A DNA stretch of 64,000 nucleotides. Origin: Verrucomicrobiales bacterium (GTDB taxonomy: Bacteria; Verrucomicrobiota; Verrucomicrobiia; Limisphaerales; J093). Made by a program: the position numbers and the translations under genes. Below the pieces are notes generated by a model. That model was given only the letters and a program-made list of their open reading frames with translations. It did no database searches and was not told where the DNA came from. Shown here piece by piece: positions 26,406 through 33,600 of the stretch. Positions within the stretch are counted from its first letter, which is position 1. Each line of letters begins with the position of its first letter. The stretch covers positions 248,001 to 312,000 of the forward strand of contig JACKPV010000026.1 of assembly GCA_024233305.1 (NCBI GenBank). The letters are read 5' to 3'.

Positions 26406-26418
26406 TACAAGCGGTCCC
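26406..26418 (+). promoter_or_regulatory. Minus-10 box against the start codon of the 26419 gene
   Basis: TACAAG (26406-26411) is seven bases before the ATG at 26419, again a leaderless arrangement. A TTGAGT lies 22 bases upstream, which is longer than usual for a minus-35 box. Confidence 0.3.
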
Positions 26419-27408
26419 ATGCAGCAGGTTCAATGGGGCATGATCGGTTGCGGCGACGTGACCGAGGTCAAGAGCGCGCCGGCCTTCAATCGCATCCCCG
26501 GGTCCCGGCTCGTCGCGGTGATGGCCCGGACGCCCGAGCGGGTGCGGGATTATGCGGCCCGGCACGGGGTGCCCCGCTGGTATGTCGACGTCGACGCCCT
26601 GCTGGCGGATCCGGAGGTGAACGCGGTTTACATTGCCACCCCGCCCTCGACCCACGCCGAATACACGCTGAAGGCCGCGGCCGCCGGGAAGCCGGTTTAC
26701 GTCGAGAAGCCAATGGCGCGGACGCACGCCGAGTGCCGCCGGATGATCGACGCGTGCGCGGCGGCGGGCGTGCCCCTCCACGTCGCCTACTACCGGCGCG
26801 CGCAAGCGCGTTTTCTCAAGGTGAAGCAGTTGCTGGATGAAGGCCGCATCGGCGCCGTTCGCGTGGTTTCGGTATCGCTCCGGGTTGCGCCACGGGAGGA
26901 GGATCGCGACCCGCAACGCCGTCCGTGGCGGGTCGAACCGGACATCGCCGGTGGCGGCTACTTCCACGACATGGCGTCGCATCAACTCGATCTGCTGGAT
27001 TTCCTTTTCGGTCCCATCCGCCAGGCGACGGGCCGGGCGGCGAACCAGGCGGGTTGGTATCCCGCCGCCGATGTCGTGACTGCGCGGTTCGAGCTGCCGG
27101 GCGGCGTGGTGGGGACCGGTGATTGGTGCTTCACGGTCGGGAGCGCGGCCCGGTTGGATCGCGTGGAAATCACCGGCAGCGAAGGCCTGATCCGCTTCCC
27201 GACGTTCGCGTTGGATCCCGTCGAATGGCATTCGGCGGCGGGCATCGAACGCTACGATCTTGCGCCCGCGCAACCGGTGGCGCAGGGGTTGATCGCCCAG
27301 GTGGTGGCCGCCCTCCAAGGGCAGGGCGTCTGTGCCAGCACGGGGGAAAGCGCCGCGCGGACGAGCCGGGTGATGGACCTGATCTGCGCGGACGGGTCCG
27401 CCGCATAA
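26419..27408 (+). CDS. Cytoplasmic Gfo/Idh/MocA family oxidoreductase
   Basis: The 329-residue protein begins VQWGMIGCGDVTEVKSAPAF, a direct Rossmann start with no signal peptide, so it acts in the cytoplasm. Next come YIATPPSTHAEY, the EKP motif in GKPVYVEKPMARTHAEC and the substrate domain with GGGYFHDMASHQLDLLDFLFG. The likely catalytic His is in the HQLDLLDF helix. The family acts on myo-inositol, glucose or related sugars and the substrate cannot be assigned. It is first in a four-gene run (26.4-31.8 kb) for handling a glycoside or sugar derivative. Confidence 0.9.
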   Translation: MQQVQWGMIGCGDVTEVKSAPAFNRIPGSRLVAVMARTPERVRDYAARHGVPRWYVDVDALLADPEVNAVYIATPPSTHAEYTLKAAAAGKPVYVEKPMARTHAECRRMIDACAAAGVPLHVAYYRRAQARFLKVKQLLDEGRIGAVRVVSVSLRVAPREEDRDPQRRPWRVEPDIAGGGYFHDMASHQLDLLDFLFGPIRQATGRAANQAGWYPAADVVTARFELPGGVVGTGDWCFTVGSAARLDRVEITGSEGLIRFPTFALDPVEWHSAAGIERYDLAPAQPVAQGLIAQVVAALQGQGVCASTGESAARTSRVMDLICADGSAA

Positions 27409-27458
27409 TCCGCTCGCCAGTCGCCGGACCGGGGTTCATGGTGGGCCCTCAAGAAGCC

Positions 27459-29480
27459 ATGAACGCACTCACCCGTCGTTGCCACTTGTTTGCCGCGGGA
27501 TTGTTGCTGTTTCCCGCCCTGGGTCCGGGGGCAGCTTCCGAGCGGCCGTCGCGATTGAAGCGGGCGGACAGTTTCCTCGGGGTCCACTTCGATTTCCACG
27601 CCGGGCCGGATTGCACGGAAATCGGCCGGAACACCACGCCGGAGATGGTGGCCAGCGTCATCCGGCAAATCGGCCCGGACTATCTTCAGATCGACTGCAA
27701 GGGCCACCCGGGCCTGTCGAGCTATCCCACGCGCGTGGGCCATCGCGCACCGGGCTTTGTTGGCGATCCGTTGCGCGTGTGGCGGGAAGAAACGGCGCGG
27801 CATGGCGTGGCGCTTTACCTGCATTATTCCGGGGTTTGGGATTCGGAGGCGATCCGGTTGCACCCGGCCTGGGCGGCGCGGCAGGCAGACGGCCAACCGG
27901 TGTGGAATGCGACGTCGTTCTTCAGTCCGTATGCGGACGCGTTGTTGATCCCGCAACTGAGAGAGTTGGCCGGGGAATACGGCGTGGACGGCGCCTGGGT
28001 GGACGGGGAGTGCTGGGCTTCCCGGGCCGACTACGGGGAGGCCACCACCGCGGCTTTTCGCGAGCGCACGGGGTTCGACACGGTTCCTCGCGGTCGTGGC
28101 GAGCCGCACTGGTTCGAGTGGCTCGAGTTCAACCGGGACCTCTTCCGCGGTTACCTGCGGCACTACATCGCCGAGGTGAAGCGCATCCATCCCGAGTTTC
28201 AGATCTGCAGCAACTGGGCTTTCACCGATCACATGCCTGAGCCGGTCTGTGCGCCCGTGGACTTCCTTTCCGGGGACTATTCGCCCGAGGACAGCGTGAA
28301 CTCGGCCCGGTTGTCGGGGCGGTTTCTGGTGCGACAGGGGCTGCCGTGGGACCTCATGGCCTGGAGCTTCACGCGGAAGCCCGGGGCCAATGGTTCCAAC
28401 CTCAAGACCGCTGTCCAGTTGCAGCGCGAAGCGGCGGTGGTGGTGGCGTTGGGCGGCGGATTCCAAGCCTACTTTCAGCAACGCCGGGACGGCTCCGTCG
28501 ATACGGAACGCCTGGCCGTGATGGCCGAGGTTGCCCGGTTCTGCCGCGAACGCCAGGGGCTCTGTCACCACGCCGAACCGGTGCCACAGGTGGGTTTGAT
28601 CTTCTCGACCGCGGCCCATTACCGGCTGATCAACGGTCTGTTCTCCCGCGATCTCGCCCGCATCAGCGGCGTCCTGCAGGCCTTGCTCGAGAGCCAGTAT
28701 TCGGTCGAAGTGGTCGCCGAACACCAGCTTGCCAACCGGCTCGGGGAGTATCCGTTGCTGGTGGTTCCCGAGTGGGAATACCTCGATCCGGGCTTCCGCC
28801 GCGACTTGCTCCGCTACGTCGAGCAAGGCGGCAGTCTGCTCCTGATCGGGCCGGGCAGCGCCGCCCTTTTCGCCGAACCGCTCGGGGTCCGGTTGGCAGG
28901 GTCCGTAAGCGCGCGCCAGACCCTCCGCCTCGAAAGGGCAGGGGCCTCGGTGGAACTCGAAGGCGAAAGCCAGCGCGTCGATTTGGGGCCGGAGGCGGTT
29001 CCTTTCGGAGAACTCCGGGCAACCGATGCACCCCACGCGGACCGGCAGGTGGCCGCTTCCTGGACCCGCCTGGGCCGGGGACGGATCGGAGCAACGTATT
29101 TCACGCTGGGGCGGGGCTACCTGGCCGGACGCGATGCCGGCCTGCGTGGTTTCCTGGCGGCATTCGTGGGCAAGTTGTTCCCGGATCCCATGGTCGAAAT
29201 CACCGGTTCCCCCGGCGTCGATGTCTCGTTGGCGCGCCATAACGGCCGGCTCCTGGTGAACCTCGTCAATACGTCGGGTCCGCATCAAACCGAACCCATC
29301 ATCGAGTCCATCCCCCCCGTCGGCCCGCTCGAAGTCCGGGTGCGTGGCGTGGGCCGGCCGTCGCGCATCACCCTGGAACCGGGCGGCAAGGCGTTGCCCT
29401 TTGCGATCGAGGAGGATCGCGTGCGGTTGCAGGTCCCGGAATTCGCCATTCATCGCACGATCGTCATCACCACCGAATGA
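27459..29480 (+). CDS. Exported TIM-barrel glycoside hydrolase with trimerisation-like domain
   Basis: The ATG at 27459 gives 673 residues with a signal peptide (CHLFAAGLLLFPALGPGAAS). Residues of about 35-330 look like a fucosidase/GHL-type TIM barrel: FLGVHFDFHAGPDCTEIG, DYLQIDCKGHPG, VALYLHYSGVWD, GAWVDGECWA and ICSNWAF. Asp and Glu in WVDGEC are good candidates for catalysis. Residues of about 400-530 resemble the beta-galactosidase trimerisation (glutaminase-like) domain (LLVVPEWEYLDPGFRRDLL...GGSLLLIGPG), and a small beta domain ends the protein. An ATG at 27438 is an alternative start. It overlaps the next gene by ATGA, so translation is coupled. The substrate is unknown. Confidence 0.75.
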   Translation: MNALTRRCHLFAAGLLLFPALGPGAASERPSRLKRADSFLGVHFDFHAGPDCTEIGRNTTPEMVASVIRQIGPDYLQIDCKGHPGLSSYPTRVGHRAPGFVGDPLRVWREETARHGVALYLHYSGVWDSEAIRLHPAWAARQADGQPVWNATSFFSPYADALLIPQLRELAGEYGVDGAWVDGECWASRADYGEATTAAFRERTGFDTVPRGRGEPHWFEWLEFNRDLFRGYLRHYIAEVKRIHPEFQICSNWAFTDHMPEPVCAPVDFLSGDYSPEDSVNSARLSGRFLVRQGLPWDLMAWSFTRKPGANGSNLKTAVQLQREAAVVVALGGGFQAYFQQRRDGSVDTERLAVMAEVARFCRERQGLCHHAEPVPQVGLIFSTAAHYRLINGLFSRDLARISGVLQALLESQYSVEVVAEHQLANRLGEYPLLVVPEWEYLDPGFRRDLLRYVEQGGSLLLIGPGSAALFAEPLGVRLAGSVSARQTLRLERAGASVELEGESQRVDLGPEAVPFGELRATDAPHADRQVAASWTRLGRGRIGATYFTLGRGYLAGRDAGLRGFLAAFVGKLFPDPMVEITGSPGVDVSLARHNGRLLVNLVNTSGPHQTEPIIESIPPVGPLEVRVRGVGRPSRITLEPGGKALPFAIEEDRVRLQVPEFAIHRTIVITTE

Positions 29481-30859
29481 ACCCGCCCCGCGCCGTGTCC
29501 TCCCTCCCGTGCTCTCCATTGGTGATGAACCTGCCACCCTCAGCCTCGCGTCCGGGCGAAATACCGCGCCGGGGCTTTCTGCGCACTTCCGGGCTGTTGA
29601 CCGGCGCCACCGCGCTCGGCGCACTGCCCCTGTCGCGCGGGGTGCATGCCGCGGCCCCGGAAGTCATCCGGATCGGACTGATCGGCTGCGGCGGACGCGG
29701 GACAGCGGCGGCTCGCAACGCCATGAACGCGGGGCCCGATGTGCGGCTGGTGGCGCTTGCCGACCTCTTCGACGAGCGGTTGCAGGAATGCCTCACCGAA
29801 GTGCGCGCGGCGCGCCCGGCCCAGGTGGACGTTCCCCCCGCGCGGTGTTTCACCGGCTTCGACGCGTATCGTGAAGTGCTTGCCAGCGGTGTCGACGCCG
29901 TCCTTGTCGCGCCCACGTCGCACTTCATTCCCGCGATCTTCGAAGCCGCCGTTGCCGCCGGGAAGCACGTGTTCTGCGAGAAACCGCATGGGATCGACAT
30001 CCCCGGCCTGAAGCGTTCAATGGCCGCCGCCGAAACGGCAAAGCGCCGCGGCCTGAGCGTCGTGTCGGGGCTGTGCTGGCGTTACGACACCGGCGTGCTC
30101 GAAACCATGGCCCGCATTCATGAGGGCGCCATCGGCGAGATCGTGGCAATTCAGGAGACCTATGTCGGGCGGCCCTACATCGTTCGCGAACGCCGCCCCG
30201 GCCAGGGCGAAATGGAATGGCAGCTCTGGAACTGGTACCACTTCAACTGGCTCTCGGGGGACCAGACGGCGCAGCAGTTGGTGCACAGCCTGGACAAGGC
30301 TTCGTGGGCGCTCGGCGACCGGCCCCCGCTAAAGGCCTGGGGCCTGGGCGGGCGACAGACCTGTCTCGGGCCCGAGTCTGGCGATCAGTTCGACCACCAG
30401 GCCGTGGTTTTCGAATATCCCGAAGGCGTGCGGGTGTTTGGCTTCACGCGGGACCAGCCGGATTGCTGGAACAACACCTCGGACTATATCATCGGGACCA
30501 AGGGCCGCTGTGACCTGTTGAATTTCCGGATCCAGGGCGAGACCAACTGGCGCTACGAAAAGTCGCGCGAGAACATGTACGACCTTGAACACCGCGCCCT
30601 GTTCAACGCCATCCGGCGCGGCGAACCAATCAACAACGGCCACTACATGTGCCTCAGCAGCGCGCTCGGCATCATGGCCCAGATGGCCTGTTACAGCGGC
30701 TCGGTGGTGACTTACGAAGACGCCATGCAATCCGAACGCTCGTTTGCCCTGCCGCGATACGGATGGGATGTCGACCCGCCGGTGAAGCCCGGTCTGGACG
30801 GGCGCTATCCCACGGCGATGCAGGGCGGCGCGGAATATGAGAAATGGAGGATGCCATGA
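29477..30859 (+). CDS. Tat-exported Gfo/Idh/MocA family oxidoreductase
   Basis: This 460-residue protein carries a twin-arginine signal (PRRGFLRTSGLLTGATALGA), then VIRIGLIGCGGRGTAAARNAM, a Rossmann start, VAPTSHFIPAIFEAAVAAGKHVFCEKP (read in parts) with the EKP motif, and a C-terminal substrate domain with WNWYHFNWLSGDQTAQQLVHSLD. It overlaps the preceding hydrolase gene by ATGA (29477-29480). A second ATG at 29525 would give a tidier signal peptide and may be the true start. The following isomerase gene overlaps its stop by ATGA. It probably oxidises a sugar released or bound in the periplasm. Confidence 0.9.
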   Translation: MNPPRAVSSLPCSPLVMNLPPSASRPGEIPRRGFLRTSGLLTGATALGALPLSRGVHAAAPEVIRIGLIGCGGRGTAAARNAMNAGPDVRLVALADLFDERLQECLTEVRAARPAQVDVPPARCFTGFDAYREVLASGVDAVLVAPTSHFIPAIFEAAVAAGKHVFCEKPHGIDIPGLKRSMAAAETAKRRGLSVVSGLCWRYDTGVLETMARIHEGAIGEIVAIQETYVGRPYIVRERRPGQGEMEWQLWNWYHFNWLSGDQTAQQLVHSLDKASWALGDRPPLKAWGLGGRQTCLGPESGDQFDHQAVVFEYPEGVRVFGFTRDQPDCWNNTSDYIIGTKGRCDLLNFRIQGETNWRYEKSRENMYDLEHRALFNAIRRGEPINNGHYMCLSSALGIMAQMACYSGSVVTYEDAMQSERSFALPRYGWDVDPPVKPGLDGRYPTAMQGGAEYEKWRMP

Positions 30860-31755
30860 AGCGAATGAACCGACGGCGTTTCTTTGAACGAATGGCGGCG
30901 GCAACGGCGGGCGGTGCGCTGGCGACCCCGGCCCCGCGCGCGGTGGCCGCCGTTGAGGACGGCTTCCAGATCGGTTGCTACACGCGACCTTGGGATCAGT
31001 TGGAACTCGGAGCCGCCCTGGACGGGATCGCCGGGGCCGGTTACCGGTATGCCGGCATCATGACCGCCAAGGGCAAGTCATGGGTGGTGATCACGCCGGA
31101 AACCACCATCGAGGAAGCGGCGAAGGTGGGCGAGGCCGTCCGGCAACGCGGGTTGCAAACCCTCTCGGTCTACGGCGACTTCAACGTGGGGGATTCCGTG
31201 GTCGGCGGTGTGCTGGCCCTGAGCCGGTTGATCGAGAACACTGCCGCCTGCGGTTCACCGGGATTGATGCTCGGGGGCACCAGCGACGAGAAGGCGTACG
31301 AATCCTATTTCAAGGCCATCGCCGAGTGTTGTGACTTCGCCCGGACGAAGGGCGTGCAGTTGACGATCAAACCGCACGGCGGCCTCAACGCCACGGGCCC
31401 CCAATGCCGCAAGGCCATCGAAAGCGTCGGCCATCCGAACTTCCGCCTCTGGTACGACCCGGGCAACATCTTCTACTACTCCGACGGCAAACGCGATCCG
31501 GTCGATGACGCCGCCACCGTGGACGGACTCGTCGCCGGCATGAGCGTCAAGGACTTCCTCCCCCCGAAGGAAGTCATGGTCACGCCGGGCGCCGGGAAGG
31601 TGAATTTCCCGCGGGTGCTGGCCCGGTTGAAACGCGGGGGCTTCACGCGCGGTCCGCTGGTCGTCGAGTGCGTGGCGCGCGGTGAAGGTCGAAACATCAC
31701 AACCGAGGCCCGGCAGGCGCGTCGGTTCCTCGAGGACCTGCTCGCCGCAGCATGA
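30856..31755 (+). CDS. Exported sugar phosphate isomerase/epimerase-like TIM-barrel protein
   Basis: The ATG at 30856 overlaps the upstream stop codon and has GGAGG five bases upstream. The 299-residue protein starts MKRMNRRRFFERMAAATAGGA, a Tat-like signal. The AP endonuclease 2-type TIM barrel follows: FQIGCYTRPW, GIAGAGYRYAGI, QLTIKPHGG, FRLWYDPGN and LVVECV, with metal-ligand candidates in KPHGG, WYDPGN and the final Glu. Exported members of this fold next to Gfo/Idh proteins have been proposed to act on keto-sugars by elimination or isomerisation. Its last 59 bases overlap the end of the convergent MFS gene. Confidence 0.87.
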   Translation: MKRMNRRRFFERMAAATAGGALATPAPRAVAAVEDGFQIGCYTRPWDQLELGAALDGIAGAGYRYAGIMTAKGKSWVVITPETTIEEAAKVGEAVRQRGLQTLSVYGDFNVGDSVVGGVLALSRLIENTAACGSPGLMLGGTSDEKAYESYFKAIAECCDFARTKGVQLTIKPHGGLNATGPQCRKAIESVGHPNFRLWYDPGNIFYYSDGKRDPVDDAATVDGLVAGMSVKDFLPPKEVMVTPGAGKVNFPRVLARLKRGGFTRGPLVVECVARGEGRNITTEARQARRFLEDLLAAA

Positions 31756-32959
31756 TCAACGCCCCGGCGATCCCGGCCACCAAGCAAACCGCCCATACCG
31801 TCGCGTAGTTCCAAGCAAACAGGGCCAGGCCCACCGGCGGTCCCGCCGTCAGGGCCAGCCCCCAGGTCAGTCCGTAGACCCCCATGTAGCGGCCCCGCAT
31901 GGCCGACGGCGCCAGCCGCGACACGAGCGCCATCGTGGTGGGCATGCTGATCATCTCGCCGAACGTGAACAGGGCCATGCCGATGGCGTAGTGAGCGGTC
32001 GATTGGGAGCAGGCGAACCACCCGGCGCCGAGTCCGATCAAACCGTATCCGAGCGCGATGACGCGCTGGGCATCGCAGCGACGAGTCACGGTCGACAGCG
32101 GGATCTCGAAGCACACGATCAGGACCCCGTTCAACGCCAGCACGGCGCCATACGCCTTCTCCGGAAGCCCCGTTGCCCGCATGTCGACCCCGAGCACCGT
32201 GAAGATCTGCATGAACACCACGGCGGCAAAGAGTGCGGCCGTCAACAACCGCGCAAAAGGCGGATCGCCAAGGGCCTGGCGGCAGGCCGCGATCAGGCTC
32301 TGCGGCGCCCGCCACACCGCGCGCCAGTTACCCGGGCTCGACCGTGCTTCCCGGGGCAACCCCGCGAGCGCGATCAGGGCGAACAGCGCGGACGTTGCCG
32401 CGTCCCCGGCAAAGAGCCAGTGATACGAGTGCTGCGCCACGAATCCCGCCACCGCCGGGCCAACGGCCCAACCGGCGTTGATCGCGAACCGGAACGCCGC
32501 GTAGGCCGTGATCCGGTCCTCATCCAGGGTCAGGTCGGCCAGGAGCGCCGTCGCGGCCGGCCGATAGAATTCTCCCACGAATCCCGCGAGAAACGTCAGC
32601 AACGTCAGCGCCACGAGCCCGTGGGCCGACGACAGGAGGAGCATGCTCCCGGCCGCGCCGAACATCGACGCGACGATGGTGCGCCGGCGACCGAGGGTGT
32701 CGGCAAGATGGCCGCCTACCGTCGTCGAGAGCAGATGCCCGAACCCGAAAGCCCCGAGCGCGAGGCTGACCTGCCCGGCGGTGAAACCCTCGCGGGTCAG
32801 GTACAGGGCCAGAAAGGGAACCACGAACGTGCCGAGCCGGTTGACGAAGGTGCCCAGGAACAGCACCCACACCGGGCGGGGAAACCGGCGCAGGGTCTGC
32901 CAAAGCGTCCACCCCGTGGCGGCCGGTGCGCGGCGGTTGATCGCGGAGGCGGAATTCAT
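31697..32959 (-). CDS. Major facilitator superfamily transporter
   Basis: The 420-residue protein has about 12 hydrophobic segments and the MFS loop signature GHLADTLGRRRTIVASMF between helices 2 and 3. The first helices (FPRPVWVLFLGTFVNRLGTF) match the drug/sugar exporter branch. The substrate is unknown. The ATG at 32959 is preferred; the open frame continues to 33097 but those codons cross the terminator hairpin at 32971-33007. Only about 15 bases separate the T-tract of that hairpin from the ATG, so transcripts must read through it. The 3' end overlaps the convergent isomerase gene by 59 bases. Confidence 0.9.
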   Translation of the reverse strand: MNSASAINRRAPAATGWTLWQTLRRFPRPVWVLFLGTFVNRLGTFVVPFLALYLTREGFTAGQVSLALGAFGFGHLLSTTVGGHLADTLGRRRTIVASMFGAAGSMLLLSSAHGLVALTLLTFLAGFVGEFYRPAATALLADLTLDEDRITAYAAFRFAINAGWAVGPAVAGFVAQHSYHWLFAGDAATSALFALIALAGLPREARSSPGNWRAVWRAPQSLIAACRQALGDPPFARLLTAALFAAVVFMQIFTVLGVDMRATGLPEKAYGAVLALNGVLIVCFEIPLSTVTRRCDAQRVIALGYGLIGLGAGWFACSQSTAHYAIGMALFTFGEMISMPTTMALVSRLAPSAMRGRYMGVYGLTWGLALTAGPPVGLALFAWNYATVWAVCLVAGIAGALIMLRRAGPRGTDAPAGPRL

Positions 32960-32970
32960 GAGGCGGCCAT

Positions 32971-33007
32971 AAAGAAAAAGCCCTGCCCACCGTTTGGCAG
33001 GCAGGGC
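32971..33007 (-). terminator. Rho-independent terminator in front of the MFS gene
   Basis: On the minus strand GCCCTGCC pairs with GGCAGGGC (33007-32980), followed at once by TTTTTCTTT (32979-32971). It lies between a small ORF and the MFS start codon. It may end the small upstream transcript or act as an attenuator for the transporter. Confidence 0.7.
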
Positions 33008-33027
33008 GGGATAAATTGCTCTTCGCG

Positions 33028-33165
33028 TTACTCCCGGTCCTCCTGCCCGCTCCGGCGGTTGCGCATGATGACCAGCATCCGCAGCCCGTGGGCACACCCC
33101 ATCTCGGGCTGTCCGTAAGCGGAGCGCTTCGCGATGCTCCAGATTGTCGACTCATAACCGGCCAT
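33028..33165 (-). CDS. Candidate 45-residue leader or small protein
   Basis: A small ORF begins ATG at 33165 (MAGYESTIWSIAKRS...) and stops with TAA at 33028, 21 bases before the terminator hairpin. Its third codon positions are mostly G or C, as in the real genes here. The C-terminal half is basic and has a short hydrophobic run (RMLVIMRNRRS). There is no strong Shine-Dalgarno; GGGAG lies about 17 bases upstream. It resembles no family I know. The placement directly before a terminator and a transporter gene suggests a leader peptide, but it could be chance. The rest of the gap 33166-33600 is repeat copy 5 and a promoter. Confidence 0.3.
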   Translation of the reverse strand: MAGYESTIWSIAKRSAYGQPEMGCAHGLRMLVIMRNRRSGQEDRE

Positions 33166-33326
33166 TGGCGGGAGAACGTATCTCCCAAGTCCGCCCTCGG
33201 ATCAATCGCAAACACCAACCAAACCGCTTTCCCTGCGTCGCCCAGCCTGGCACGCGGCTCAAAACCGCCACGCAAACGGCCCTGGCGGACCCGGCGCGCC
33301 CCAGGCCCCGGGGCGACGCGCGCCAT

Positions 33327-33500
33327 GTCGCCGCCGACGTGTAGCCGGCGCTGACCTCCCGGGGCTCTTGTGGTCCCGCCGGTTTCGAGGGGCAGTCAGG
33401 TTTGGGCGCGTCGTCGCGCCCGGCGGCAAGCGGCCGCATTCCCACTGGACCATGCGCCGAGGGCACATCGGCGGCTACGAGCTACTGCATGCTCACGGCT
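33327..33500 (-). repeat. Intergenic palindromic element, copy 5 (reverse orientation)
   Basis: It starts GTCGCCGCCGACGTGTAGCC, has the core CAGTCAGGTTTGG...CGTCGTCGCGCCCGGCGGCA and ends CATGCGCCGAGGGCACATCG, GCGGCTACGAG and GCTCACGGCT. The ends and core match the other copies with several substitutions. Confidence 0.75.
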
Positions 33501-33566
33501 GCGCCCGTCCGTCGGATGGCGTTCGGTCGGTTGCGTTACGACTTTGCGACGCCGGCAGGCAGGGCT

Positions 33567-33594
33567 TTGCAGGCGGCACACCGCGGGCTAGGGT
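33567..33594 (+). promoter_or_regulatory. Promoter of the PQQ-protein gene (leaderless type)
   Basis: TTGCAG (33567-33572) and TAGGGT (33589-33594) are 16 bases apart, and the GTG start codon follows after only GCGCGC. Transcription would start on or next to the GTG. Confidence 0.5.
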
Positions 33595-33600
33595 GCGCGC

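Noticed and set aside
26378..26411. A 22-base spaced minus-35/minus-10 promoter class shared by three leaderless genes
   Set aside because: The minus-35-like boxes are weak, the spacing is outside the normal range, and 33567-33594 shows 16 bases; chance cannot be excluded.
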